From positions 175,563 to 239,562 of the forward strand of contig CAYQBG010000004.1 in assembly GCA_964415675.1 (NCBI GenBank): a DNA stretch of 64,000 nucleotides, given 5' to 3'. The notes under the pieces were generated by a model. The model saw nothing but the letters and a program-made list of their open reading frames with translations. It did no database searches and had not been told where the DNA came from. Of this stretch, positions 52,298 to 60,425 are shown one piece after another. Both the position numbers and the translations under genes were made by a program. This stretch comes from UBA5336 sp964415675 (GTDB lineage: Bacteria; Pseudomonadota; Alphaproteobacteria; Caulobacterales; Hyphomonadaceae). How positions within the stretch are numbered: position 1 is the first letter of the stretch; each line of letters starts with the position of its first letter.

Positions 52298-53533
52298 CTA
52301 GCTTTGTGCGAGCCATGCACCTGCTTCACCGCGAAGGATATCGCGCAAATTCTCAGGCGCTTCCTCCAGGGCTTCAGCGATAAAGGCTTCTGTGAGCACG
52401 GCGCGCGCTTCGGCTTCGGGCAGGCCGCGCTGGCGCAGATAGAAGAGCTGGTCACCGTCGAGCGCGCCACATGTGTTGCCATGGGCGCATTCGACATCGT
52501 CGGCATAGATTTCCAACTCGGGCTTGGCATCCACCTCGGCGCCGTTTTCCAATAGCAGGGCATGATGCTGCATGTCTGCATCCGTGAACTGACCGACGAT
52601 TCTGGGCACATGGAACTTGCCCTGAAACACGCCGCGCCCGCCCGCGCTGACAGCGCCCTTGGTCAGCTGCCGCGTGACGCAGCTTTCTGCGCCATGGCGC
52701 ACATGGGTGGTGATATCGACATGGCGCTTGTCGCCGGCGAGATAGGCCGCATCGAGCCGCGCCTCGGCCTCGCGCCCCTGATGGGTCAGCCGGGTTTCAA
52801 GGCGGGAAATGCCGGCGCCGAAAGCCAGCATGACCTGTTCGAACTGCGCCTTGCCATCGATATGGACATCCGCCGTAATGGCCTGTGCGGCATCCGGGCC
52901 CGCGGCCTGATAGATGGTGCGTGTCAGCGACCCGCCCTCCTGAACCGCGAGATCGGCGAGGTGTGAGGAAAAGCCCGCCCCGCCGAGATGACTTTCAATC
53001 AGGTGCAGGCTGGCGCCAGGGCGCACAAGGACCGTGATGCGGGAGAGATTGAGGGCCGCACGATCAGCCGCGAAAACGAGACGGAGCGGGGTGGCGACCG
53101 GCTCTGTCACTTCGATCATGAGAGCGGCCGGCCCTTTGCGCCCGCCAGCCAGGGCCGCCGTAACCGCGCCCAGCGGCATGTCCTCAGCCGCCCCGAAGGC
53201 CTGGGCCTCATCCTTGACGAACAGGTTCAGCCCTTCCGGCAAAGCCTCAGACCTTTCCATTCCGCCCGGCCCGAAACGTATGGCCGGGGCATCAATCGTC
53301 TCGAACGGGTCAGGCCGTGCCCCACCCTCCGGCGCCTCTATGGACGGCAGTTTCGCCTTGAAGTCGGTCCATTTCCACGCCTCCATTCGCCGGTGCGGCA
53401 GGCCGGTCTCGGCGAAGGCGGCAAAGGCCCGCTCACGGCGCGCATCCTCCGGCAGTGCGCCATATTGCGCGACCAGTTCAAGCTCGGCCGCTGTCGCATT
53501 CGGGATGAGAGTTTTCAGGTCGGCGAGCGCCAT
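52298..53533 (-). CDS. sufD: Fe-S cluster scaffold component SufD
   Basis: The 411-residue protein has the SufD/SufB beta-helix core: RRMEAWKWTDFKAKLP near the start, LHLIESHLGGAG, GRGVFQGKFHVPRIVGQFTDADMQHHALLLEN, and HGNTCGALDGDQLFYLRQRGLPEAEARAVL at the end. SufD forms the SufBC2D scaffold complex. Its start overlaps sufC at TGATG (one base), so it is translationally coupled. Confidence 0.95.
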   Translation of the reverse strand: MALADLKTLIPNATAAELELVAQYGALPEDARRERAFAAFAETGLPHRRMEAWKWTDFKAKLPSIEAPEGGARPDPFETIDAPAIRFGPGGMERSEALPEGLNLFVKDEAQAFGAAEDMPLGAVTAALAGGRKGPAALMIEVTEPVATPLRLVFAADRAALNLSRITVLVRPGASLHLIESHLGGAGFSSHLADLAVQEGGSLTRTIYQAAGPDAAQAITADVHIDGKAQFEQVMLAFGAGISRLETRLTHQGREAEARLDAAYLAGDKRHVDITTHVRHGAESCVTRQLTKGAVSAGGRGVFQGKFHVPRIVGQFTDADMQHHALLLENGAEVDAKPELEIYADDVECAHGNTCGALDGDQLFYLRQRGLPEAEARAVLTEAFIAEALEEAPENLRDILRGEAGAWLAQS

Positions 53534-54294
53534 CACACGGCCTCGCGGATCACATTTTCATAACCCTCTTTCTCAAGCCGGTGGGCCAGTTCGGGCCCGC
53601 CGCTTGCCGCGATCCGGCCATCGGCAAGAACATGCACGCGATCAGGCACGATATAGTCAAGAAGGCGCTGGTAATGGGTGATCACCAGCATGCCCCGCCC
53701 TGGCCCTCGCACGGCGTTGACGCCATCGGCCACGGTCTTGAGTGCATCAATGTCGAGCCCGCTATCAGTCTCGTCGAGAATGGCGAAGCCCGGCTCCAGC
53801 ATCATCATCTGGAAGATTTCCAGCCGCTTTTTCTCGCCACCCGAAAAGCCCACATTCAGCGGGCGTTTCAGCATTTCAGGGGTAAGATTCAGCACATTGC
53901 CGATTTCGCGCGCCTTCTTTATGAAGTCCGGCGCGGAAATCTCCTCCTCGCCGCGCGCCTTTCGCTGGGCATTCATCGCGGTGCGCACAAAGGTCATCAC
54001 CGGCACGCCGGGGATTTCCACCGGATACTGAAAGGACAGGAACAGGCCGTGCGCCGCGCGCGCTTCGGGGTCCATGTCCAGCAGGTCCAGTCCGTCCAGC
54101 TGCGCGCCACCGGACGTGACGCTATACCCCTCCCGGCCCGTGAGCACATAGGACAGGGTCGACTTGCCCGCGCCATTGGGGCCCATGATGGCATGAACCT
54201 CGCCGGCCGGCACCTCCAGCGTCACCCCCTTCAGGATGGGTTTCGCCGCTTCTTCGTCGCCAACACTGGCGTGGAGATCATCTAGTTTCAGCAT
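53533..54294 (-). CDS. sufC: Fe-S assembly ATPase SufC
   Basis: The 253-residue ABC ATPase shows MGPNGAGKSTL, the SufC signature GFSGGEKKRLEI and ILDETDSGLDIDAL, with THYQRLLDYIVPD at the end. SufC drives the SufBCD scaffold. The start ATG 54294 begins MLKLDDLHASVGD. The gene overlaps sufD. It is separated from sufB by about 3.4 kb of unrelated genes. Confidence 0.96.
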   Translation of the reverse strand: MLKLDDLHASVGDEEAAKPILKGVTLEVPAGEVHAIMGPNGAGKSTLSYVLTGREGYSVTSGGAQLDGLDLLDMDPEARAAHGLFLSFQYPVEIPGVPVMTFVRTAMNAQRKARGEEEISAPDFIKKAREIGNVLNLTPEMLKRPLNVGFSGGEKKRLEIFQMMMLEPGFAILDETDSGLDIDALKTVADGVNAVRGPGRGMLVITHYQRLLDYIVPDRVHVLADGRIAASGGPELAHRLEKEGYENVIREAV

Positions 54295-54408
54295 GTCCGC
54301 GATATGGCAGCGCGCGGCGCAAAAGCAATGGGGAAACGCGCGGCTTTGTCCAACCGGATGGGCCGCCCGCTTAAGCTGCGCCAAACGGGCAACAGGAAGG
54401 CCAGCTCC

Positions 54409-54873
54409 ATGTGCAACCGCAACGCCGAGACCAAACAACTCACGAAAGAGCCGTACTTCAGGCTTCGCCAGCGGGGCCGGAGGGTCAATAGCCAGCTGAA
54501 TGATCTTCACGCCCGTAAGCGAGTGCTTGAAGAGCGGATCGCGCGGTTCGAAGATGAAATCAGAGCCGCTGAACGCAAGATACGCGAACACTCAATGGGT
54601 GCCGTTTCAGATTGTTCACCGTCCACCTTGTCACGCAACAAGCGCCGCGGCCGCAGCGGATTTCTGGGCGACGCCATCAGTGGCGCGGCCTGCGCGGCAT
54701 CCGGCGGCAAGGCTGCTGCAGAAGTACGTCGGCTGGAGGGGAAGGTCGATGAACTCAGGAGCCGCTTGCCAAGAGCGAAGGCGGAACTGCTTAAACAGCA
54801 ACACTCTATCGACCAGAAGTACAAGCTCCTCCGGCAGATCAGAGCGCAAATGGAAAAGCATGGCTGCCGCTAA
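54409..54873 (+). CDS. Hypothetical coiled-coil protein in the suf interruption
   Basis: I do not recognise this 154-residue protein. It starts at ATG 54409 behind AGGAAGGCC, is very basic (many Arg/Lys) and has two predicted coiled coils (LNDLHARKRVLEERIARFED and EVRRLEGKVDELRSRLPRAK). A Gly/Ala-rich middle (GDAISGAACAASGGKAA) could be a weak glycine-zipper insert. The gene runs opposite to the suf genes and converges with the duplicated lipoprotein gene, sharing four bases. Confidence 0.5.
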   Translation: MCNRNAETKQLTKEPYFRLRQRGRRVNSQLNDLHARKRVLEERIARFEDEIRAAERKIREHSMGAVSDCSPSTLSRNKRRGRSGFLGDAISGAACAASGGKAAAEVRRLEGKVDELRSRLPRAKAELLKQQHSIDQKYKLLRQIRAQMEKHGCR

Positions 54874-55436
54874 TCATCGCGGGCCAGCAATTCTTCAAGC
54901 GATGGCTGCCGGCAGTGGAAGATTTCAACCAGCCAGTCGGCATTTTGCTCCGGCACATGCGCCCGCTGGCGGGTCGGCTGGAAACCGGCCCAGTCAAATG
55001 CGTCAAACGTCTCTGTTTCCACGTGGAATTTTGCAGACCAGTCCAGATGGCACAGTTCGTAGTCGAGATACTGCCGGTCGCCGGTGAGGCCATAGAGCCG
55101 GCCGATCAGGGGTGTGAGCTCAAGCTGTTCAGCCTCCGACAGCGCCTCCCAGTCCCGCCCGGCAAGCCCGGCGGCCAGTGCGCATTCCATCGCATCCTGA
55201 CGGATGATCTCCACGCCCGCTTCGATCTGTGCACGCGTTCGCGGATCGGCCATGTCGCATTCGCCGGACCAGGCCTGATAGCGTTCCAGCGCAGCGGTGA
55301 AAGCCGGATCAACATCGCTCCAGGCCTGCGTTTCATCGCCAGAGCTGCAGGCCGCACAAAAAAAGGCGCCGAGCAGCATGGCGGGGTCTCGCAGACGCCA
55401 GGTTCGACGTCGGGTGTCTCGAAAACCGCTATTCAT
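54870..55436 (-). CDS. Putative lipoprotein, tandem copy 2
   Basis: The 188-residue protein has a hydrophobic start with a lipobox-like FCAAC (near residues 26-30) and a body shared with the next gene: DVDPAFTAALERYQAWSGECD, DPRTRAQIEAGVEIIRQDAMECALAAGLAGRDWEALSEAEQLELTPLIGRLYGLTG is the shared segment. The family is unknown to me. Conserved Cys (SGECD, AMECA, ELCHLD, FHCRQ) may form disulfides. It overlaps the previous copy by eight bases, and the copies are 276 bases of almost identical DNA. Confidence 0.65.
   Translation of the reverse strand: MNSGFRDTRRRTWRLRDPAMLLGAFFCAACSSGDETQAWSDVDPAFTAALERYQAWSGECDMADPRTRAQIEAGVEIIRQDAMECALAAGLAGRDWEALSEAEQLELTPLIGRLYGLTGDRQYLDYELCHLDWSAKFHVETETFDAFDWAGFQPTRQRAHVPEQNADWLVEIFHCRQPSLEELLARDD
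55025..55300 (-). repeat. Near-identical tandem duplication, copy A
   Basis: Matches 55584-55859 with an offset of 559 bases. I count five differences in 276 bases, and the first 190 or so are identical. The rest of the two genes is much more diverged. Confidence 0.85.
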
Positions 55437-55959
55437 CGCGGGCCATCAATTCTTCAAGCGTCAGCTGCCGACAGTGGAAGAGTTCGATCAGGCGTTTACC
55501 GTATTCCTCAGGTGCTTGCCCCGCTCTGATCATGACGCCGAAAGCTGGCTCCAGAACCACATCAAATGTCTCATCCTCTATACGGAATTTTGCAGACCAG
55601 TCCAGATGGCACAGTTCGTAGTCGAGATACTGCCGGTCGCCGGTGAGGCCATAGAGCCGGCCGATCAGGGGTGTGAGCTCAAGCTGTTCAGCCTCCGACA
55701 GCGCCTCCCAGTCCCGCCCGGCAAGCCCGGCGGCCAGTGCGCATTCCATCGCATCCTGACGGATGATCTCCACGCCCGCTTCGACCTGTGCACGCGTTCG
55801 CGGATCGGCCATGTCGCATTCGTCGGACCAGGCCTCATAGCGTTCCAGCGCGGCGGTGAAGGCTGGGTCGACATCGCCCCAGACCTCAGGCTCACTGGCA
55901 GGCCCGCAGGCGGCGAGAAGCGCCGCAAACAGGCCTGCCGCGCGCGCCCGGTGCATCAC
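55429..55959 (-). CDS. Putative lipoprotein, tandem copy 1
   Basis: The 176-residue protein has a signal peptide with lipobox LLAAC (residues 14-18) and the same core as its neighbour (DVDPAFTAALERYEAWSDECD). The C-terminal half diverges (EDETFDVVLEPAFGV...EEYGKRLIELFHCRQLTLEELM), but both end EELxARDx. It lies in a four-gene overlapping unit: membrane protein, copy 1, copy 2. The function is unknown. Confidence 0.7.
   Translation of the reverse strand: MMHRARAAGLFAALLAACGPASEPEVWGDVDPAFTAALERYEAWSDECDMADPRTRAQVEAGVEIIRQDAMECALAAGLAGRDWEALSEAEQLELTPLIGRLYGLTGDRQYLDYELCHLDWSAKFRIEDETFDVVLEPAFGVMIRAGQAPEEYGKRLIELFHCRQLTLEELMARDE
55584..55859 (-). repeat. Near-identical tandem duplication, copy B
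   Basis: Second copy of the 276-base segment, with copy A at 55025-55300. Near-identity over a defined block amid diverged flanks suggests gene conversion rather than simple recent duplication. Confidence 0.85.
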
Positions 55960-56405
55960 TCAGGTGCCGGTGCCTCGCCCGTGGGCAAAGCCGGCACGTC
56001 AACCTCCAGCGTGCCATAGCCGAGATAGGTCACCACGGCGAAGACAAGCAGGAAGATCAACGCCGTGACCAGCGCATTCATGAACCGGTTGTCGAAACTG
56101 AGAATATTGCCGACCAGTCCGACGATGAACACCAGAAGTGTCGCGATCAGGACAGGTTCGAGCCACAGATACTCGCCCGGCAGGAAACGTGACGGCAGTT
56201 CGGCCGCATCGGTCGCGAATTCCAGCTTGCCAAGCCCGAAATAGGCCAGCGCAGCGAAGATCACGAAGAACACCACCGCAGTGGCAAGAGCGTTCACCAG
56301 ACGCCCGCCATAGGCCAGAGAATTGCCGACAAGATCGACGAGAAACACAATGATTGCAGCCACAATCACCGGCTCAAGCCACACATATTCATTTGGAAGG
56401 AACAT
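55956..56405 (-). CDS. Internally duplicated four-helix membrane protein
   Basis: The 149-residue protein is two copies of one 65-70 residue module: PNEYVWLEPVIVAAIIVFLVDLVGN and later PGEYLWLEPVLIATLLVFIVGLVGN, each with a second helix (NALATAVVFFVIFAALAYFG / NALVTALIFLLVFAVVTYLG) and a G-x-LE end. Four membrane helices are expected. No known domain is recognised. AGAGGAGAGG precedes the start. It overlaps the lipoprotein gene by four bases, so a membrane-lipoprotein complex is plausible (inference). Confidence 0.6.
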   Translation of the reverse strand: MFLPNEYVWLEPVIVAAIIVFLVDLVGNSLAYGGRLVNALATAVVFFVIFAALAYFGLGKLEFATDAAELPSRFLPGEYLWLEPVLIATLLVFIVGLVGNILSFDNRFMNALVTALIFLLVFAVVTYLGYGTLEVDVPALPTGEAPAPE

Positions 56406-56551
56406 TTTCGCCTCTCCTCTGTCCGTTACCCGGTTTGCCGAGGCCCTTCAGCCCGCCTCGCGTCTTCGACCCTATCGCAGTCCGGTTTCATCGGCCATGG
56501 GGAGCGACAGCGAAAATCCGTGCCCGCATTTCCGGGCAGGCGTCCGGCTTG

Positions 56552-57073
56552 TCAGTTCCTTCGCGAGCGGGCCCTCTCCTCTGCTGCACGAACCCATTCC
56601 GTCTTGGCCTTCGAATAGGCCTCACGGTCCTGGCGATGGCGCTCCGCCAGATCGCGCTTGAGCGCTTCATAGGCCGCGCGCTCGCTGGGATGGGCATTGA
56701 GATGGTCGCGAAACAGGACATGGCGGGCCAGCTCGCCAAGCTCGGCAGTGACATGCAGGTGATGAGTGCGCTGCGGGGCCGGCGGCAGGCCGCGAACAAA
56801 GAACAGCCTGTCAGTGCGCGGATTGTCGGACCAGAAGGCATAGCCGCGCGCCTGCAAGGGTTCGATGAGGGCGCGCCCATGGGCGAGGTCCGTGACCAGC
56901 GCCATAATATCGACAATGGGCTTGGCGGCGATGCCATGGATGGCGGTCGAGCCGATATGCTGGAGATCGCGCAGGGCGCCGGGCGCGAAAAGAAGGCGCA
57001 GCGCAGACGCCTCGCTCTCGAATTTTGCTGTCCAGCCGGATTGCGGAGGATGGAGTTCGGTCTCGTCAGCCAT
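56552..57073 (-). CDS. GrpB family protein (UPF0157)
   Basis: The 173-residue protein has the GrpB nucleotidyltransferase-like pattern: HIGSTAIHGIAAKPIVDIMALV and THHLHVTAELGELARHVLFRDHLNAHPSERAAYEALKRDLA. GrpB proteins are thought to act on small molecules or nucleotides. The ATG at 57073 is adjacent to the toxin gene's end (seven bases). Confidence 0.88.
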   Translation of the reverse strand: MADETELHPPQSGWTAKFESEASALRLLFAPGALRDLQHIGSTAIHGIAAKPIVDIMALVTDLAHGRALIEPLQARGYAFWSDNPRTDRLFFVRGLPPAPQRTHHLHVTAELGELARHVLFRDHLNAHPSERAAYEALKRDLAERHRQDREAYSKAKTEWVRAAEERARSRRN

Positions 57074-57079
57074 GGCCGT

Positions 57080-57367
57080 TCAGAGCGCTTCGGGCGGGTT
57101 CACGCGGGTGTCGAGGATGCTGATGATCTCTACCCGGCCCTGACGTCGTTCGTAAATCAGCACCTTGTTCCATTTGAAAATGTTGAACTCACGCGTGCCT
57201 TCGAAGCGTCCGGGCCGACCGATGTCGCTCGCCCAGCCAAGTTTCTTCGCGGCGTGGCCGACGTCCTTGACCATAAGGTCCGCGATGCGTTCATCCTGCG
57301 CGGCGAGCCAGCGTCCGTGTTCGGCAAGCTCGAAAATCGCACGCGGGGACCAGATGACCTCCTTCAG
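57080..57367 (-). CDS. RelE/ParE-type toxin with unusual start
   Basis: The frame runs from about 57367 with no ATG, GTG or TTG until Met at 57274, but the upstream residues (LKEVIWSPRAIFELAEHGRWLAAQD) match the ParE/RelE N-terminus. The best start is CTG at 57367, which overlaps the antitoxin stop (CTGA) by four bases, or an ATC three codons on behind AAGGAGG. The toxin body has GRPGRFEGTREFNIFKWNKVLIYE and VEIISILDTRVNPPEAL. Toxins of this type inhibit gyrase or cut mRNA. Confidence 0.7.
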   Translation of the reverse strand: MKEVIWSPRAIFELAEHGRWLAAQDERIADLMVKDVGHAAKKLGWASDIGRPGRFEGTREFNIFKWNKVLIYERRQGRVEIISILDTRVNPPEAL

Positions 57368-57621
57368 GTCTTCATTGCGTCCCGGACCTGCCGCATCGCC
57401 TCGTCGTGGGGAACGCCCTCATTGCGCCGCAACTGTGCCCTGCCCTCCTCAATCGCGGCGACCTGCTCGGGCGTGAATTCGTAGGGCGGTTCATCCTCAT
57501 TCGCGGCGATGAGATGGGCGCCGTCGGCAATGAGATCCTCGAGCCGGCGCCCGTCGCGCACGGCGATCGCACGCAGGCGGGCAAGGAGGTCATCGTCAAG
57601 CTGGATCGCGATTTCGGTCAT
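57364..57621 (-). CDS. Antitoxin (ribbon-helix-helix, CopG/ParD-like)
   Basis: The 85-residue protein begins MTEIAIQLDDDLLARLRAIAVRDG, a short beta strand and helix typical of ribbon-helix-helix antitoxins, followed by a charged toxin-binding tail (YEFTPEQVAAIEEGRAQLRRNEG). An in-frame ATG at 57636 is possible. The stop overlaps the toxin start. It probably autoregulates the operon. Confidence 0.75.
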   Translation of the reverse strand: MTEIAIQLDDDLLARLRAIAVRDGRRLEDLIADGAHLIAANEDEPPYEFTPEQVAAIEEGRAQLRRNEGVPHDEAMRQVRDAMKT

Positions 57622-57666
57622 GGTGTGACCATGCAATGAGCCTCCGGCCCGTGCAAGCCAGATTGC

Positions 57667-59235
57667 CTACCCTACACTGCCCTCAAGGCTGACCTTCAGC
57701 AGGCTCTGCGCCTCGACCGCGAATTCCATGGGCAGGTGTTGCAGCACGTCGCGCACGAACCCGTTGACAAGGAGTGCGACCGCTTCCTCCTCGTCAATGC
57801 CGCGCTGGCGGGCATAGAAGAGCTGGTCTTCCGACAGTTTCGTGGTTGTCGCCTCATGTTCCAGCTGGGCGTCCATGCGCCGATTCTCGATATAGGGCAC
57901 GGTATGAGCGCCGCAATCGCCGCCGATCAGAAGGGAGTCGCACTGGGTGAAATTGCGCGCCTGCTCGGCATTCCGGTTGATCGAGACGAGGCCGCGATAG
58001 GTGCTGTCGGACTTGCCGGCCGAGATACCCTTGGCGATGACGCGGCTCTTTGTGCGCTTGCCAAGATGGATCATCTTCGTGCCGGTATCGGCCTGCTGGC
58101 GGCCATTGGTGACGGCGATGGAGTAGAACTCGCCGATGCTGTCATCGCCGCGCAGGATGCAGCTGGGATATTTCCAGGTGATTGCCGAGCCGGTCTCCAC
58201 CTGTGTCCAGGAAATCTTGGCGCGGGCTTCGCGACAGTCGCCGCGCTTGGTAACGAAATTGTAGATGCCGCCCTTCCCGTCCTCATCGCCGGGCCACCAG
58301 TTCTGGACAGTGGAATACTTGATCTCGGCATCTTCCAGCGCCACGAGCTCGACCACTGCGGCGTGCAGCTGGTTCTCGTCACGCATGGGCGCGGTGCAGC
58401 CTTCCAGGTAGGAGACATAGGAGCCCTTGTCGGCAATGATCAGCGTGCGTTCGAACTGGCCGGTATTCTCGGCATTCATCCGGAAATAGGTGGACAGTTC
58501 CATCGGGCAGCGCACGCCAGGGGGAATGTAGACAAAGGTCCCGTCGGAGAAGACGGCCGCGTTGAGCGTGGCAAAATAATTGTCGGTGATCGGAACGACG
58601 GTGCCGAGATACTTTTTCACAAGTTCGGGATGTTCGCGCACCGCTTCAGAGATGGACATGAAGATCACGCCGGCCTTTTCCAGCTCCTTGCGGAACGTGG
58701 TAGCCACCGAAACACTGTCGAACACGGCATCGACGGCCACTTTCGGCCCCTCCCGCGCTTCGGCCGCCGTGCCGACCGCGCCTTCGACACCAAGCAGAAC
58801 CTCGGCCTCGCGAAGCGGAATGCCGAGCTTCTCATAGGTTTCGAGAATCTCCTTGGGCACATCGTCGAGGGATTCATATTTCGCACCGAGCTTGGGCGCT
58901 GCGTAATAATGATAGGACTGGTAGTCGATGACCGGATAGCGAACCTTCGCCCAGGTCGGCTCGCTCATGGTCAGCCAGCGCTGATAAGCCTTCAGCCGCC
59001 AGTCCAGCATCCAGCCGGGTTCTTCCTTCTTGTTGGAAATGAAGCGGACAATGTCTTCATCCAGGCCCATCGGGGCCATATCCTGCTCGATATCAGTAGA
59101 GAAACCCGCCGAATAATTCTTGGATTCCAACGCCCGGGTGGCCTCGACAGTGGCCTTGTCGACGCTGTCCTTGACGATGACCTCGCCATCATCGTCATGA
59201 CTATGAGTTTCTTCGAATCTGTAGCGATCGGTCAT
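57667..59235 (-). CDS. sufB: Fe-S cluster scaffold SufB
   Basis: The 522-residue protein has the SufB core: WMLDWRLKAYQRWLTMSEPTW, YYAAPKLGAKYESLDDVPKEI, GAVGTAAEAREGPKV, FFRMNAENTGQFERTLIIAD-like FRMNAENTGQFERTLIIADK, SYLEGCTAPMRDENQLHAAVVELVAL, and DSLLIGGDCGAHTVPYIENR with the late Cys. SufB holds the nascent cluster in SufBC2D. ATG 59235 with GGAAAG was chosen because the conserved start MTDRYRFEETHSHDDDG begins there. It lies two bases after the desulfurase gene. The suf genes C, D, S, T resume 3.4 kb away. Confidence 0.96.
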   Translation of the reverse strand: MTDRYRFEETHSHDDDGEVIVKDSVDKATVEATRALESKNYSAGFSTDIEQDMAPMGLDEDIVRFISNKKEEPGWMLDWRLKAYQRWLTMSEPTWAKVRYPVIDYQSYHYYAAPKLGAKYESLDDVPKEILETYEKLGIPLREAEVLLGVEGAVGTAAEAREGPKVAVDAVFDSVSVATTFRKELEKAGVIFMSISEAVREHPELVKKYLGTVVPITDNYFATLNAAVFSDGTFVYIPPGVRCPMELSTYFRMNAENTGQFERTLIIADKGSYVSYLEGCTAPMRDENQLHAAVVELVALEDAEIKYSTVQNWWPGDEDGKGGIYNFVTKRGDCREARAKISWTQVETGSAITWKYPSCILRGDDSIGEFYSIAVTNGRQQADTGTKMIHLGKRTKSRVIAKGISAGKSDSTYRGLVSINRNAEQARNFTQCDSLLIGGDCGAHTVPYIENRRMDAQLEHEATTTKLSEDQLFYARQRGIDEEEAVALLVNGFVRDVLQHLPMEFAVEAQSLLKVSLEGSVG

Positions 59236-59237
59236 GG

Positions 59238-60380
59238 TCAGGCGCTTTCCTTCAAAACGGTCCGCCGGGCCGCCCGCAGCCAGGCCTCGGCAAGGGCGGG
59301 GAAATCCTGCGCCCTCGTTCTCCATCCAAAACTGGTGCGGATCGCGCAATCTGCAAGGGTGTCCGGTATGCCCATCGCGCCAAGCACCAGCGAACGCCTG
59401 ACTTTTCCCGACGAGCAGGCCGAGCCGGATGACACTGCGATTCCCTCCAGATCGAGCGCCATGACCTGAGTCTCGGCCCGAAACCCCTCAATGGCAAAGC
59501 AGGAGGTGCCGGCCAGCCGCGGCGCACCCTCTCCCATCACTGTGATCCCGGCTTCATCTTTCAGGCGTGCTTCCAGCGCGTCTCGATGCGCACCGAGCGT
59601 CTGATATGCTGAGAGGTCTGCCGCGCTGCGCTCGGCGGCCGCGCCAAAACCCGCAATTCCGGCGACATTCTCAGTACCTGACCGCAGGCTGCGTTCCTGC
59701 CCGCCCCCGCGCAAGACCGGCCTGAGCGGCGCGCCCGGCCGGTGCCAGAGTGCGCCAACGCCCTGCGGCCCGCCAGCCTTGTGGGCCGAAAGGGCAAGAT
59801 AATCCACGCCGAGCATGGCAACGGATATCTCGAGCTTGCCCAGGCCCTGAACGCCGTCGCAATGGGTCAGCCCGCCAGCATCTCGCACCATGGCCGCCGC
59901 CTCGCGGACAGGCTGGATAACGCCGGTCTCGTTATTGGCCAGCATGAGCGCGAGGATTGGCGTGCCCTTCTTCGCGCACTCCCAGTCTTTCAGGGCATCT
60001 TTGAGGGACGCAAGCGACACGCGCCCGTCCGCCTCAGCATAGACTGTTTCCACTGGCACGCCGGCCGTGCCGGCATTCTGCGTCACGGCCTCATGCTCAA
60101 GCGCCGACACAAGCAGGGTGGCCTCGCCATCCAGTGCCGTAACGGCGCCATGCAGCGCAAGTGCATTCGCCTCGGTGCCCCCGGAGGTAAACGTCAAATC
60201 CTCGCCGCGCGAAGCGATGGCGCCGCCGACCTGCTCGCGCGCCGTCTCCACGACCTTACGCGCCGCCCGTCCGGCGCCATGCACGCTTGAAGGATTGGCG
60301 CCGAGTTCCAGCGCGGCCAGCATAGCTTCTCGCGCTTCAGGCCGCAGCGGCGCGGTGGCGTTAAAATCAGCGTAAATCAT
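59238..60380 (-). CDS. Cysteine desulfurase (NifS/IscS class I type)
   Basis: The 380-residue PLP enzyme shows YADFNATAPLRPEAREA, SSVHGAGRAARK, TSGGTEANALAL, the PLP Lys in LSAHKAGGPQGVG and the catalytic Cys in VSSGSACSSGK. Class I motifs distinguish it from the class II sufS at 51.0-52.2 kb, so two desulfurases flank the split suf block. It is two bases before sufB. The start ATG 60380 has a poor ribosome site. Confidence 0.93.
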   Translation of the reverse strand: MIYADFNATAPLRPEAREAMLAALELGANPSSVHGAGRAARKVVETAREQVGGAIASRGEDLTFTSGGTEANALALHGAVTALDGEATLLVSALEHEAVTQNAGTAGVPVETVYAEADGRVSLASLKDALKDWECAKKGTPILALMLANNETGVIQPVREAAAMVRDAGGLTHCDGVQGLGKLEISVAMLGVDYLALSAHKAGGPQGVGALWHRPGAPLRPVLRGGGQERSLRSGTENVAGIAGFGAAAERSAADLSAYQTLGAHRDALEARLKDEAGITVMGEGAPRLAGTSCFAIEGFRAETQVMALDLEGIAVSSGSACSSGKVRRSLVLGAMGIPDTLADCAIRTSFGWRTRAQDFPALAEAWLRAARRTVLKESA

Positions 60381-60425
60381 GGCCCAGACATAACCTGCAA
60401 TTGAGGGGTTTTCATCCCCCGGGGC

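Noticed and set aside
57736..59469. 577-codon plus-strand open frame
   Set aside because: It runs opposite sufB, which is certain from motifs. No domain is seen in the antisense translation.
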